DNA of 39,183 bases from Akkermansiaceae bacterium (GCA_021733795.1 JAIPKB010000025.1:1-39183); one strand, 5' to 3'. Shown: positions 1 to 8,608, counted from the stretch's first letter. Made by a program: numbers and translations. The notes: generated by a model not told the origin, from the sequence alone.

Positions 1-77
1 CCTCCGCGATTTGACCTTGAAAAACAGCCAAATCTTCCTACCAATGGACTGAGATTCACACCTACCCATCCGTGCCG

Positions 78-983
78 ATGCTCACCCACCTCCTCGCCAC
101 CCATCCCAGGATCCTCGCCGAATGCGCGATCGCCGAACGCTTGCGCCGCCGCCCCGGCATCACGCTGCACCCGACCCTCTTCAACACCCCGCTCATCTAT
201 GGGCCGGCCGACGCGAAAAACGAGATGAGTTCCCTCTACCAAGAGTATTTGCAAACCGCCAGCGACGCCCGACTCCCGCTGCTGCTCACCGCGCCGACCT
301 GGCGGATGGATGCCGCACGGGTCGCCGCCGCCGGAGTGCCCGAGTCTATCAACGCGGATGCGGTTTCCTTCCTCCTCGACCTTCGGAATCGCCACCCGGC
401 CACGGCCCCCGTACTCGTCGGAGCCCTCACCGGCCCTCAGAACGACTGCTATCGCCCGGATCTCGCCCCGGATGCAGATGCCGCGGAGAATTTCCACTCC
501 CCCCAGATCGCCGCGCTCGCCGCCACCGCTGCGGATTTCCTCCTCGCCCAAACCCTCCCCGCTGTTGGCGAAGCGCTCGGCATCGCCCGTGCCATGGGTG
601 CCACGGACAAGACTTACCTAATCAGTTTCTGCACCGGATCGGACGGTAAGGTGCTCGATGGCACCCCGCTTCCCGAGGCGATGGATTTCCTCGACCGGCA
701 ACTCACCCGACGGCCGGTCGGCTACTTCGTCAACTGCACTCACCCGCAGTTCATCATCGACGCCTACCCCGTCGGCACCCTTGCCCGGCTGATCGGCATC
801 CAGGCCAACGCATCGTCAAAATGCGTGACCCAGCTCGATGGCTCATCCGTCAGCCAGGCAGACGCCATTGACAATTGGGCCAAGGCCATGCTAGAACTCC
901 ACGCCAAGCACGAAGTCCCCATCCTTGGTGGCTGCTGCGGGACCACCCTCTCCCACATGCAAAGCTTGCTCCATTCACGATAG
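78..983 (+). CDS. Homocysteine S-methyltransferase family protein
   Basis: Cytosolic zinc-dependent methyltransferase of the homocysteine S-methyltransferase (MmuM/BHMT-like) family, which moves a methyl group from a donor such as S-methylmethionine to homocysteine. The product is 301 aa, a normal single-domain length. The zinc site is visible as Cys220 in NCTHP and the Cys286-Cys287 pair in GGCCGT. I start it at the ATG at 78; a GTG two codons upstream (72) is also in frame, and no clear ribosome binding site separates them. It stands alone, with a 53-nt gap before the PQQ-propeller gene. The methyl donor cannot be told from the sequence. The family call is firm. Confidence 0.9.
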   Translation: MLTHLLATHPRILAECAIAERLRRRPGITLHPTLFNTPLIYGPADAKNEMSSLYQEYLQTASDARLPLLLTAPTWRMDAARVAAAGVPESINADAVSFLLDLRNRHPATAPVLVGALTGPQNDCYRPDLAPDADAAENFHSPQIAALAATAADFLLAQTLPAVGEALGIARAMGATDKTYLISFCTGSDGKVLDGTPLPEAMDFLDRQLTRRPVGYFVNCTHPQFIIDAYPVGTLARLIGIQANASSKCVTQLDGSSVSQADAIDNWAKAMLELHAKHEVPILGGCCGTTLSHMQSLLHSR

Positions 984-1036
984 ACCGACTCATTCAACAA
1001 GCGCCAGCTTGAAGCCCCTCAAACCAATCCCACTCC

Positions 1037-2338
1037 ATGCCCCGCCTCCCGAATTCCGCCATCATTTGGAAAATCGCGCACCTGAAACCCCGCACGGTGG
1101 TGACTGCATCCCTGCTGGCCGCCACCCTCGGTTGCGGTTCGCTCCGTGCTGAGAACAACTGGCCGCAATTCCGGGGACCGGAGGCCAACGGCCAAACTGC
1201 GGCCAAAGGACTGCCCGTCAAGTTCGGCGAGGGCGACAACGTGCTGTGGAAAACCCCGGTGCCGGGCAAGGCATGGTCGTCGCCGGTCGTGTGGGGCTCG
1301 CAGATCTGGGTCACCACCGCCACCGAGGACGGGCACGAACTCGGCGCGCTGTGCGTGAACGCGGTCAGCGGCAAAATCATCCACCAAAAAGTCGTGTTCA
1401 AAATTGCCGAACCGAAGTTCTGCCACCCGATGAACAGCTACGGCACCCCCACCCCGGTCATCGAAGACGGCCGTGTCTATCTGCATTTCGGCCAGGCCGG
1501 CACCGCCTGTCTGGACACCGCCACCGCCGCCACCCTGTGGACGCGCCAGGACCTCCTCTGTGACCACTTTCGCGGGGCGGGATCCTCGCCCATCCTCGCC
1601 GGCAACCTGCTGGTGCTCACCTTCGACGGCGTGGATGTCCAATACGTCGCCGCGCTCGACAAAACCACCGGCAAGACCGCATGGAAACGCGATCGCAACA
1701 TCGCCTACGACACCGACAGCACGGACTACCACAAGGCCTACTCCACCCCTGCCGTCATCACCGTGCGGGGCAAACCCCAACTGGTGAGCCCCAGCGCCGG
1801 AGCCACCATCGCCTACGCACCGGACAGCGGAGAAGAACTCTGGCGGGTGCGCAGCGGCGGCATGAATGCGGCCGCCCTGCCGCTTTTTGACGGCGACCTG
1901 CTCTACGCCACCAGCGCCGCCGGCGGCTTTCAACTGTTTGCCGTGCGGCCGGACGGCAAGGGCGACGTGACCGAAACCCACGTCGCCTGGAAATATAAAA
2001 AGTCCGTCCCCTCCCGCTCGTCACTGATTCTAACCGACGGCAGGTTGTTTATGGTCAGCGACAACGGCATGACCTCCTGCGTTGACGCGAAAACCGGCCA
2101 AACCGTCTGGCAAAAGCGGGTCAAAGGCGCGTTTTCCGCATCGCCGTTGCTCGCGGATGGAAAAATCTATTTCTTCGGCGAGGACGGCGAGGTGCCGGTG
2201 ATCGCCGCCGCCGGCGAGTTCGAGCTGCTTGCCGAGAACCACCTCGACGACGGCTTCATGGCCTCGCCCGCGGTATTCGCCAATTCGCTCATCCTGCGCT
2301 CCCGCAAACACCTCTACCGGATCGGAACGGAGCGGTGA
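1037..2338 (+). CDS. Secreted PQQ-like beta-propeller protein
   Basis: A 433-aa exported protein with an N-terminal signal segment (hydrophobic residues about 21-33, probable cut after SLRA at about 38) and then WPQFRGP, the usual opening of planctomycete/verrucomicrobial PQQ-like propellers. Repeated blades are visible through short aromatic-Gly motifs such as VLWKTPVPG, TLWTRQ, ELWRVRSGG and TVWQKRV, as in BamB and quinoprotein dehydrogenase folds. The Cys in LGCGS could suggest a lipoprotein, but the lipobox is poor. No catalytic calcium or heme motif is seen, so enzymatic function is doubtful; a periplasmic binding or scaffold role is more likely. The physiological role is unknown. Confidence 0.85.
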   Translation: MPRLPNSAIIWKIAHLKPRTVVTASLLAATLGCGSLRAENNWPQFRGPEANGQTAAKGLPVKFGEGDNVLWKTPVPGKAWSSPVVWGSQIWVTTATEDGHELGALCVNAVSGKIIHQKVVFKIAEPKFCHPMNSYGTPTPVIEDGRVYLHFGQAGTACLDTATAATLWTRQDLLCDHFRGAGSSPILAGNLLVLTFDGVDVQYVAALDKTTGKTAWKRDRNIAYDTDSTDYHKAYSTPAVITVRGKPQLVSPSAGATIAYAPDSGEELWRVRSGGMNAAALPLFDGDLLYATSAAGGFQLFAVRPDGKGDVTETHVAWKYKKSVPSRSSLILTDGRLFMVSDNGMTSCVDAKTGQTVWQKRVKGAFSASPLLADGKIYFFGEDGEVPVIAAAGEFELLAENHLDDGFMASPAVFANSLILRSRKHLYRIGTER

Positions 2339-2486
2339 TCGACAAAACAGGGAGGCGGGGACCGCGGCTGAACGAATTGGCATACCGTTGCACGTATATA
2401 CCCTATGAACCGGCCTCCCGGATCGTATAGCACGATGCCCCGCAAAAGGAAACATCTCCGCCCCAGCGCCTTCCCTCCCCATCACC

Positions 2487-4718
2487 ATGAACCATCAAAG
2501 ATCGTCTCCCAAGCGGCCGATGCCGTCCCTGCGCGCAGCGTCGGCTTTCATCTGCGTGCTGTGCGTCCTGTTCGCCACTGCCAGGCCCGTGACGGCCGAC
2601 GAGGGCATGTGGATGCCGCAGCAAATTCCAGCCTTGACGTCGAAATTGAAGAGCATGGGCTTCGCAGGCGACCCCAGCGCGTTCGCCGACCTGACGGGAG
2701 ACCCGATGGGCGCGATCGTTTCGCTGGGCGGTGGCAGTGCCTCGTTCGTGTCCCCCGCCGGGCTGATCGTGACCAACCATCACTGCGTCCAGGGTGCCCT
2801 GCAGTACAACTCGACGCCCGACCGGAACCTGATGGAGCAGGGCTTCCTCGCCAAGACGCGCGCTGAAGAGCTTTGGAACGGCCCCGGCTCGCGTGTCTTC
2901 GTGACGGTATCGGTTAGAGAAGTGACCGCTGACATCCTCGGCAAGCTCGACCCGGGATTGTCCGACCGCGCGCGCTTCGACGCAGTCGAGAAGCGGGTGA
3001 AAGAGCTGACCGCAGCCGGCGAGCAAGGCGGCCTGCGCTGCACCATCGCGAGTTTCTTCGAAGGGATGAAGTGGTTCGAGTTCGGCCAGATGGAGATCCA
3101 GGATGTGCGGCTCGTCTACGCCCCTCCCGCTGGAATCGGCAACTTCGGGGGCGAGGTCGACAACTGGCAGTGGCCCCGGCACACGGGGGACTTCGCCTTC
3201 TATCGCGCCTATGTCTCGCCCGCGGGAAAGGCCGTTGGATACGCCAAGGAAAACGTTCCCTACAAGCCCAAACACTGGCTCCGGGTCTCGCCGAAGGGCG
3301 CCAATCCCGGCGACCTCGTCTTCGTGGCCGGGTATCCGGGCCGCACCGCGCGCCTGACCCCCTATTCCGAAGTGAAGCAGACCGTCGAATGGGGCCTGCC
3401 CCGGACCGTGGAACGCAACACCGACCAGATTGCAATCCTCGAAAAGCTGTCCCAGGAAGACAAGGAGACGGCCATCCGCGTCTCCACGCGCCTGCGCGGC
3501 CTGAACAACTCGCTCACGAAATCGAAGGGTGTCCTCAACGGCATGATTCAGGGTGGCCTGCTCGCCGCGCGTAAGGCACAAGAGCAGTCGCTGCTCGCGT
3601 GGATCGACGCGAATCCCAAGCACAAGGCCGACTACGGCGATGTCCTTCCCGCCCTGAACGCCCTCATCACGGACCGTGCCCGGACGCGCGAACGCGACTC
3701 CCTCCTCGCCGAGATCTGTGGTGGCAAGGGTTCGGTCATGGGTGCCGCGCAGACGGTCTATCGCTTCTCGATCGAGCGACCGAAGAGCGACGCGGACCGC
3801 GACCCGGCGTTCCAGCAACGGAACTGGAGCCGCATCCGGGAGGCGCAGGACCGGCTCCAACGCAGCCTCGACGTCAAGGCCGACCGCGTGCTCATGAAAT
3901 ACTCGCTGGCAGCAGTCGCGAAGCTCCCGGCTTCCCAACGCATCGATATTCTCGACAAGGAGATCGGTCTTTCCACTGAAATGAGCGAGGCCGATGCCGA
4001 CAAGGCGATCGACGCCTTCCTCCGGAAACTCCTGACCGGCACGCAGTTCTACCAGAAGGATGTCCGTCTCGCGTGCCTTGACCGGTCCACGGCCGACCTC
4101 CTCGCCATGAACGACACCGCCATCGAGCTGACAGCCGCCCTCTACCCACTGGCGGAGGAAGTCCGCGAGAAGTCGAAGGAGCGCTCCGGTGCCGGCTACC
4201 GCCTCGGCCCCCGCTTCGCCGGGGCGCTGCTCGCCCAGAGCGGGGGCCTCGTCGCCCCCGATGCAAACGGCACGCTGCGCGTCACGTTCGGCCAAGTCCT
4301 GGGCGTTGCGCCCCGCGACGGCCTATGGTTTCTGCCACAGACGACGTTGCAGGGCGTTGTCGAGAAGGCGACCTCCACCAGCCCCTTCAAGATGCCTGAG
4401 GCCCAGCTCTCCGCGATCAAGGCCCTGCGTGCCGGCAAGATGACCCCGTATCTCGACCCGGTGCTTAACGACGTACCCGTGAACTTCCTCTCCACGGTTG
4501 ATACCACCGGCGGCAACTCCGGCTCGGCCACGCTCAACAGCAAGGGCGAGCTCGTCGGGCTCCTCTTCGACGGCATGTTCGGCACCGTGGCGTCCGACTA
4601 CCTCTTCGACCCGGTGCGGACGCGTTCGATCCACGTCGACGCGCGGTACCTGCTCTGGACGATGGCCGAGGTCGACGGAGCCACGAACCTCCTCGACGAG
4701 ATCGAAGGAAGACGCTGA
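2487..4718 (+). CDS. S46 family dipeptidyl-peptidase (DPP7-like)
   Basis: Exported serine peptidase of family S46 (DPP7/DPP11), which removes dipeptides from peptide N-termini in the periplasm. It is 743 aa, close to the family norm. After a signal peptide (residues about 1-37) the mature protein opens with EGMWMPQQIP, a family hallmark. The catalytic His is in TNHHC (98/99), the Asp is probably Asp235 in HTGDF, and the nucleophile is Ser678 in GGNSGS. Eighteen residues after the Ser, where DPP11 has Arg673 and DPP7 has Gly673, this protein has Gly696. That suggests preference for hydrophobic P1 residues over acidic ones; this is inference from family knowledge. It is monocistronic and followed by a hairpin. 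Confidence 0.92.
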   Translation: MNHQRSSPKRPMPSLRAASAFICVLCVLFATARPVTADEGMWMPQQIPALTSKLKSMGFAGDPSAFADLTGDPMGAIVSLGGGSASFVSPAGLIVTNHHCVQGALQYNSTPDRNLMEQGFLAKTRAEELWNGPGSRVFVTVSVREVTADILGKLDPGLSDRARFDAVEKRVKELTAAGEQGGLRCTIASFFEGMKWFEFGQMEIQDVRLVYAPPAGIGNFGGEVDNWQWPRHTGDFAFYRAYVSPAGKAVGYAKENVPYKPKHWLRVSPKGANPGDLVFVAGYPGRTARLTPYSEVKQTVEWGLPRTVERNTDQIAILEKLSQEDKETAIRVSTRLRGLNNSLTKSKGVLNGMIQGGLLAARKAQEQSLLAWIDANPKHKADYGDVLPALNALITDRARTRERDSLLAEICGGKGSVMGAAQTVYRFSIERPKSDADRDPAFQQRNWSRIREAQDRLQRSLDVKADRVLMKYSLAAVAKLPASQRIDILDKEIGLSTEMSEADADKAIDAFLRKLLTGTQFYQKDVRLACLDRSTADLLAMNDTAIELTAALYPLAEEVREKSKERSGAGYRLGPRFAGALLAQSGGLVAPDANGTLRVTFGQVLGVAPRDGLWFLPQTTLQGVVEKATSTSPFKMPEAQLSAIKALRAGKMTPYLDPVLNDVPVNFLSTVDTTGGNSGSATLNSKGELVGLLFDGMFGTVASDYLFDPVRTRSIHVDARYLLWTMAEVDGATNLLDEIEGRR

Positions 4719-4737
4719 TAAAACTAAGGAATTACTT

Positions 4738-4756
4738 GCGACCCCCAAAGGGTCGC
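4738..4756 (+). terminator. Hairpin after the S46 peptidase gene
   Basis: A perfect 7-bp stem (GCGACCC / GGGTCGC) with a 5-nt loop lies 19 nt after the peptidase stop codon. The following tract is AT-rich but is not a clean T run, so intrinsic termination is plausible and not certain. Confidence 0.4.
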
Positions 4757-4860
4757 TGATTAGATTTCGTTGTGATATTTGGACCATCACGAATGGAGTC
4801 ATGATGCGGGGAAAGGACCACGATGACGGGCTGGATGATCGAGTCATCGACGCCCCTTCC

Positions 4861-4896
4861 GCACGACGACAATAAGGTCGTCGCTCCTTATTGTGC
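4861..4896. other. Two interlocking stems between convergent genes (pseudoknot-like)
   Basis: CGACGAC (4864-4870) pairs with GTCGTCG (4877-4883), while CAATAAGG (4870-4877) pairs with CCTTATTG (4886-4893). The two stems interleave, so they are either alternatives or an H-type pseudoknot. The site sits just past the end of the minus-strand lipoprotein gene and downstream of the peptidase gene. It may be a bidirectional 3' end structure. Confidence 0.4.
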
Positions 4897-4909
4897 ACAC
4901 TCCTATCCC

Positions 4910-5548
4910 TCACTCCTTGATCAGGCGTTCTGCCGAGATGGTATCTTCCTTGTCGGAATTGACACAGGCATCGGGCCCGTTTTCCACAATGAATTTCTCC
5001 AACGCCGCCGTGAACGCTTCGTCGGCATGCACGCTGAGGTCCGCCGGTAGGGCAGGCATCGGAGCGGTGGCGGAAGTGGTTGATGACGGAGCGGGCGGCT
5101 CCGGCAACGCGGGCAGCTTCCCGGCCTTGGCCAGCTCACGCAGTTTGACCGGGCACATCCAGCGGAGGGTCATCGTGTCACCCTTGCGGTCCAACACGAC
5201 CGGATACCAACGGCCGGACTCCTGATCCAGCACGTTGAGCAGTTTTAACGTGCCGGATTTCTTCGTCGCGAGGCTGCGCAAATGCAGCGACATCTGTTGC
5301 ACCGTGTAGCGCTCGTCCTTGAACTCCATGGCACCCATGACGGAGTAGCCTTTGGCCTCGTCGGTCACATGAATCTGAAAGACCGATTTGTCCTCTCCAT
5401 CCCCGGTGGCCAACCAGGTCCCGTCCCATTCGGCCTTGACCATATTTACGGGAGTATCACCGACTGGACGCGGCGTGGTGACTACATGGCAAGCTCCGAG
5501 CAAGAAGGGGGCAATCAACAGACACAGGGAACGGACGAACGTTTTCAT
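4910..5548 (-). CDS. Putative lipoprotein of unknown function
   Basis: A 212-aa protein I do not recognise. I start it at the ATG at 5548 because the next residues (MKTFVRSL...FLLGAC) form a lipoprotein signal peptide with a good lipobox and the acylated Cys near residue 20. An in-frame start 20 codons upstream would place non-signal residues in front. The body has a beta-rich look (EWDGTWLATG, SVFQIHVTDEAKGYSVM, DTMTLRWMCPV), followed by a Pro/Ala/Ser linker and an acidic C-terminal part. It is probably anchored in the inner or outer membrane. It converges on the S46 peptidase gene; no functional link is evident. Confidence 0.7.
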   Translation of the reverse strand: MKTFVRSLCLLIAPFLLGACHVVTTPRPVGDTPVNMVKAEWDGTWLATGDGEDKSVFQIHVTDEAKGYSVMGAMEFKDERYTVQQMSLHLRSLATKKSGTLKLLNVLDQESGRWYPVVLDRKGDTMTLRWMCPVKLRELAKAGKLPALPEPPAPSSTTSATAPMPALPADLSVHADEAFTAALEKFIVENGPDACVNSDKEDTISAERLIKE

Positions 5549-5617
5549 GGCGATGGCTTGGCTGTTGTGGTGAACGAGCGCGAAAGGAATTCCAAGCACT
5601 CCACCCACCTGGCCACG

Positions 5618-5845
5618 CTACCACTCCCCGCCGGAAGGCGCAACCGCCACGGCTTCGGCTGCGCCCATTGGCCATTGCAGTACCGCCGGATTTCGCAGCA
5701 GCAGATAGAACTCAGTCAGTACAAACTCACTGAGGGCCACATCTTCGCGCTCGACCAAGCCGTGCAGGAACTTTCTGGCCCCCAGATGGTGGGGAGAATC
5801 CTGACAATAACTGTACAGCAGGATATTCGCATCAATAGAGATCAT
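5618..5845 (-). pseudogene. vapC: Truncated VapC-type PIN toxin
   Basis: The N-terminal half of a PIN-domain ribonuclease. The first 60 residues match the family: MISIDANILLY with Asp5, and LTEFYLLLRNP with Glu45. After PMGAAEAVAV the reading changes to a short unrelated tail and stops at 75 aa. A full VapC is about 130 aa and carries one or two further acidic residues near residues 95-118, which are missing. No other minus-strand frame downstream continues the domain, so the 3' half looks deleted and not merely frameshifted. Its start overlaps the end of the antitoxin gene (ATG at 5845, antitoxin stop ending at 5842). It is most likely inactive. Confidence 0.75.
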
Positions 5846-6102
5846 GGTGTACTCAGCTTTGGCTCCACATCGTGAAATGCCGTCTCGCGCAGTTGTTCCG
5901 CACTCAGACCCTTCCAGCCTACCGTCGCTGAAACCGGAGGGTTCCAAACGCTCCCGACGGGCGGCGCTTGCCCGGCGTAAACTTCCAGCAACAACTCCGC
6001 CCCACGGCGGAACGTCTCGGCCAACGACCACTCCCGCGCTTTGGCAAAGGATCGAATCTCCCTAAACAGCTCTTCTGGAACTTGGATTTGTGTCTTAGTC
6101 AT
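5842..6102 (-). CDS. vapB: VapB-type antitoxin (ribbon-helix-helix-like)
   Basis: An 86-aa antitoxin. The N-terminus (TKTQIQVPEELFREIRSFA) reads as a ribbon-helix-helix DNA-binding segment with an amphipathic strand followed by a helix. The C-terminal half, with GLSAEQLRETAF, would be the toxin-wrapping tail. It overlaps the truncated toxin gene by 4 nt, the standard antitoxin-toxin order. A near-consensus promoter and a dyad lie directly upstream, leaving only 7 nt between the -10 box and the ATG, so the mRNA is probably leaderless. With the toxin broken, this may persist as an orphan repressor or as an antidote to related toxins. Confidence 0.75.
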   Translation of the reverse strand: MTKTQIQVPEELFREIRSFAKAREWSLAETFRRGAELLLEVYAGQAPPVGSVWNPPVSATVGWKGLSAEQLRETAFHDVEPKLSTP

Positions 6103-6109
6103 TCCGGGT

Positions 6110-6137
6110 ATTCTACATCACCTCAAATTGATGTCAA
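6110..6137 (-). promoter_or_regulatory. vapB promoter with overlapping operator dyad
   Basis: On the minus strand a perfect -35 box TTGACA (6137-6132) is followed after 16 nt by TAGAAT (6115-6110) as the -10. The dyad ACATCA (6115-6120) / TGATGT (6129-6134) fills the spacer, as expected for autorepression by VapB or VapBC. The start codon begins 7 nt after the -10. Confidence 0.7.
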
Positions 6138-6267
6138 TTCCTGAATCAACATTCCCGCATCGGGATGGTGGGGAACTCACACGATTTTTCCCGCAGCCGG
6201 AACCGTTCCCAAACCGGACCGCCCGGAGGTCGGTCCCTGCCTGCGGTTTGCGGGGTGGCGGGGCTTG

Positions 6268-8535
6268 TCATGCACCTGCGGCAGCCTCTCTGCCTCCCCT
6301 CCCCCGCCGCCGCCTCCGGTCGATCACCTCCACCACCGGAGCGGGCTCCGGGAGCCCGGCGTGGAGCTCCTCCAACTCGACCTCGCACAGCCCGGCCAGG
6401 TGATTGCGTGGACCACGCGGCCCGCTGACGGTGACGGTGATTTGATGCGGATCCGTTGCGATTTCAATGACGGCGCGGGCTTCCTTGCGGACGAGGACCA
6501 CTCCGCCGCGCCAGTGTGATTTCCTGCCATCCACCTCCTCAATGAAACGCCCGCGCCGCAAGATGATGCGCTGGATGATGAACTCTGGCGGGCTTTGATA
6601 GATCGCCCGCAGCCGGATCGCTCCGGGCTCGCCTGCTAGATCGAGGGCAGGTGCCGCAGGCTGGAAATTGGGCAGGAGCCAGGGGCCGTCGGCCTCCCCC
6701 GGTTCGGTGTGGGCCAGACCGATGCCCACGAGAACTCGCATGAGCAAGGCCCGGTTGGCCGCGTCGGGTTCAGCCGGCAGCGCGGCGGCGATGTCGTCTG
6801 TGGCGAGCCACCCGGCGTGGTCGGCGGCGGCGCTCACCAGCGGATAGAGGGATTGGATCAGCCAAGCGGGATCAAGCACTCCGAGCGCGGTCAGGCGCGG
6901 ATCGCGCCGGCAGTCCACCGCCACCCCCAGATGATGGAGCAGATCGGATAGATAATCCTGTTGCCCGGCGTCCGGCACTCCGTGTGCGGCGCAAACCTCG
7001 CGGAATTCCGCATCCGTCAGATACGGGCGGGTGACCGCTCCGGTAACCAAAGCACCGCGCACGGCGTCCCACTGTTCCAAGAACGGCTCGTGGACCCAGG
7101 GCATACGGTCCAACTCGCGAGCGAGAGCGGCTTTGAGGATCGGCAGACCCTTTTTCGCCTTGCAGTCCATTTCCACAAACCCGGCAAGCCCCGGGAATCG
7201 CTCGCGCAGGGCATTCCGATCCACCTCCGCCCGGCAACCGGGAACATTCCATTGGTTCAGGGCGACGATCACGGTCGGAGGTTTCCCGTCGGCACCGGCC
7301 GCATGGGTTTCGATGAACTGGAGCCAGTGCTCGGCATCGGCCTGCGCTTGGTCGTCGAGCCCGGTCAGCACCACCAGATAGACCGCACGCGAACTGAAAA
7401 ACAACGGGTGCACCAGCCGGGCCGCCGGGGCACCGGCACAATCCCAAATGCGCACGGCGACAGGTGCGTTGGCACCATCCGCAAGGGCGGTGTCGGTGAT
7501 GGCAAGGCCCCGGGTCCGCTCCTCGTATTCGCGAAACGGCTTATCCCGCAACGCGCGGGCAATGCTGGTCTTGCCAACGCCGGCAGGTCCGAGCAGGACC
7601 AACCGCACCTCGTTCAAGGGCCGGGTCGTGGCCGCCTCCCGGGAATAGTAGAAATCCAGAATCGCCTTGGCCGGCACGGGGGATGCGCCCGGAGACGGCC
7701 GTGGATCCGGCCCCAGCACGGAGGGTGCAAGCTGGAGCAGCGGGTTATCGTGAAGCAACAACCGCTCCAGATGCTCCAGCGTACCGAGCCACTCGGGCAG
7801 GGTGTGCAGTTGGGTGTTGATCAGATCCAGTTCGGTGAGCCGCTCCAGACCACCGAGTTCCTCCGGCAGCGAACCGAGCGGGTTGTCGGTTAGATCGAGC
7901 ACCGTGAGCTTGTTCAAGCCGCCGAATTCCGGCGGCACCGCGGTGAGCCGGGTGTTGGACAACCCGAGCACCGTTAGTTTCGCCAACCGCCCGAGTTCCG
8001 GCGGCAGCGTGCCGAGCGGGTTGCCGGCAAGATCAAGCCGGGTCAGATTGACGAGCCCTCCCAGCTCCGGCGGCAAAGAACGGAGCTGGTTGTTCGATAA
8101 ATAGAGCCGGGTAAGCCCCGCGAGCCGACCCAACTCCGGCGGCAGGGTGGCGAGCGGGCAGTGGGTGAGGTAAAGGCGAGTCAGCCGGGCGAGCCCGCCC
8201 AATTCGGGCGGCACGGCTGCCAGCGGGTTGTGGGACAGGTCCAGCCAGGTCAGCGCGGTAAACCGGCCGAGTTCCGGCGGCAGCCCGGCCAGCCGGTTGT
8301 GCGATAGATCCAGGCGCTCCAGGTTTTCAAACCCGGCCAACTCCGGCGGCAGGGACGCCAGTTGGTTGTGGGAGAGATTGAGTTCGGTCAGCTTGGCGAG
8401 CTGGCTGGTTTTTTCCGGCAGGCCGGTGAGACCCAACCCGCTCAAGTCGAGCACGGTGCCCCGGCGGCGGCGGCAGTCACCCACCCGCCGCAGAGCTTCC
8501 GGATGGTCCACAAGATTGGCGGCGGAGTCGGGCAT
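6268..8535 (-). CDS. Roco protein: LRR-Roc-COR
   Basis: A 755-aa cytosolic Roco-family GTPase. About ten 23-residue leucine-rich repeats of the type LPPELGxLxxLTxLDLSxNxL span residues about 25-275. The Roc GTPase follows: P-loop GPAGVGKTS (Lys322), G3 motif WDCAG (Asp365-Gly368), then NQWN at 427-430 where NKxD is normal, and CKAKKG as a G5-like motif. The COR dimerisation domain includes LDPAWLIQSLYPLV (Asp555). A basic C-terminal tail (RRRRRGRGGR) ends the protein. Bacterial Roco proteins cycle nucleotide through COR dimers, but their targets are mostly unknown. The degenerate G4 motif questions strict guanine specificity. It is monocistronic, with no kinase domain or obvious partner. Confidence 0.9.
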   Translation of the reverse strand: MPDSAANLVDHPEALRRVGDCRRRRGTVLDLSGLGLTGLPEKTSQLAKLTELNLSHNQLASLPPELAGFENLERLDLSHNRLAGLPPELGRFTALTWLDLSHNPLAAVPPELGGLARLTRLYLTHCPLATLPPELGRLAGLTRLYLSNNQLRSLPPELGGLVNLTRLDLAGNPLGTLPPELGRLAKLTVLGLSNTRLTAVPPEFGGLNKLTVLDLTDNPLGSLPEELGGLERLTELDLINTQLHTLPEWLGTLEHLERLLLHDNPLLQLAPSVLGPDPRPSPGASPVPAKAILDFYYSREAATTRPLNEVRLVLLGPAGVGKTSIARALRDKPFREYEERTRGLAITDTALADGANAPVAVRIWDCAGAPAARLVHPLFFSSRAVYLVVLTGLDDQAQADAEHWLQFIETHAAGADGKPPTVIVALNQWNVPGCRAEVDRNALRERFPGLAGFVEMDCKAKKGLPILKAALARELDRMPWVHEPFLEQWDAVRGALVTGAVTRPYLTDAEFREVCAAHGVPDAGQQDYLSDLLHHLGVAVDCRRDPRLTALGVLDPAWLIQSLYPLVSAAADHAGWLATDDIAAALPAEPDAANRALLMRVLVGIGLAHTEPGEADGPWLLPNFQPAAPALDLAGEPGAIRLRAIYQSPPEFIIQRIILRRGRFIEEVDGRKSHWRGGVVLVRKEARAVIEIATDPHQITVTVSGPRGPRNHLAGLCEVELEELHAGLPEPAPVVEVIDRRRRRGRGGREAAAGA

Positions 8536-8586
8536 GACGGAAGACTATGAAAACCAGGCAGGACTTGGCAAGCCCTGTTGGCGGAA

Positions 8587-8608
8587 CCGCCCGCCAGGGC
8601 GGATTTTT
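8587..8608 (+). terminator. Intrinsic-terminator-like hairpin
   Basis: The stem CCGCCC / GGGCGG with a 4-nt loop (8587-8602) is followed by ATTTTT. It points rightwards, yet no plus-strand gene lies upstream; it would stop antisense transcription out of the Roco gene or is a relic. Confidence 0.45.

Noticed and set aside
1019..1981. A 320-codon minus-strand frame over the PQQ-propeller gene
   Set aside because: Val/Gly-rich shadow without motifs; the opposite strand has propeller repeats and a signal peptide.
2350..2419. Possible terminator after the PQQ gene (GGGAGGC ... GCCTCCC)
   Set aside because: The arms are 50 nt apart, there is no T run, and pairing is short; chance pairing in GC-rich DNA is likely.
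2403..4295. A 630-codon open frame antisense to the S46 peptidase gene
   Set aside because: It mirrors the GC-rich coding strand, has no recognisable domain, and the peptidase frame carries all catalytic motifs.
5457..5675. Downstream minus-strand frame as the missing VapC half
   Set aside because: Its translation lacks PIN-domain motifs, so it does not repair the toxin.
7740..8440. Regular 69-nt direct repeats resembling a repeat array
   Set aside because: They are the DNA of 23-residue leucine-rich repeats in the Roco gene and have no unique spacers, so this is not CRISPR.
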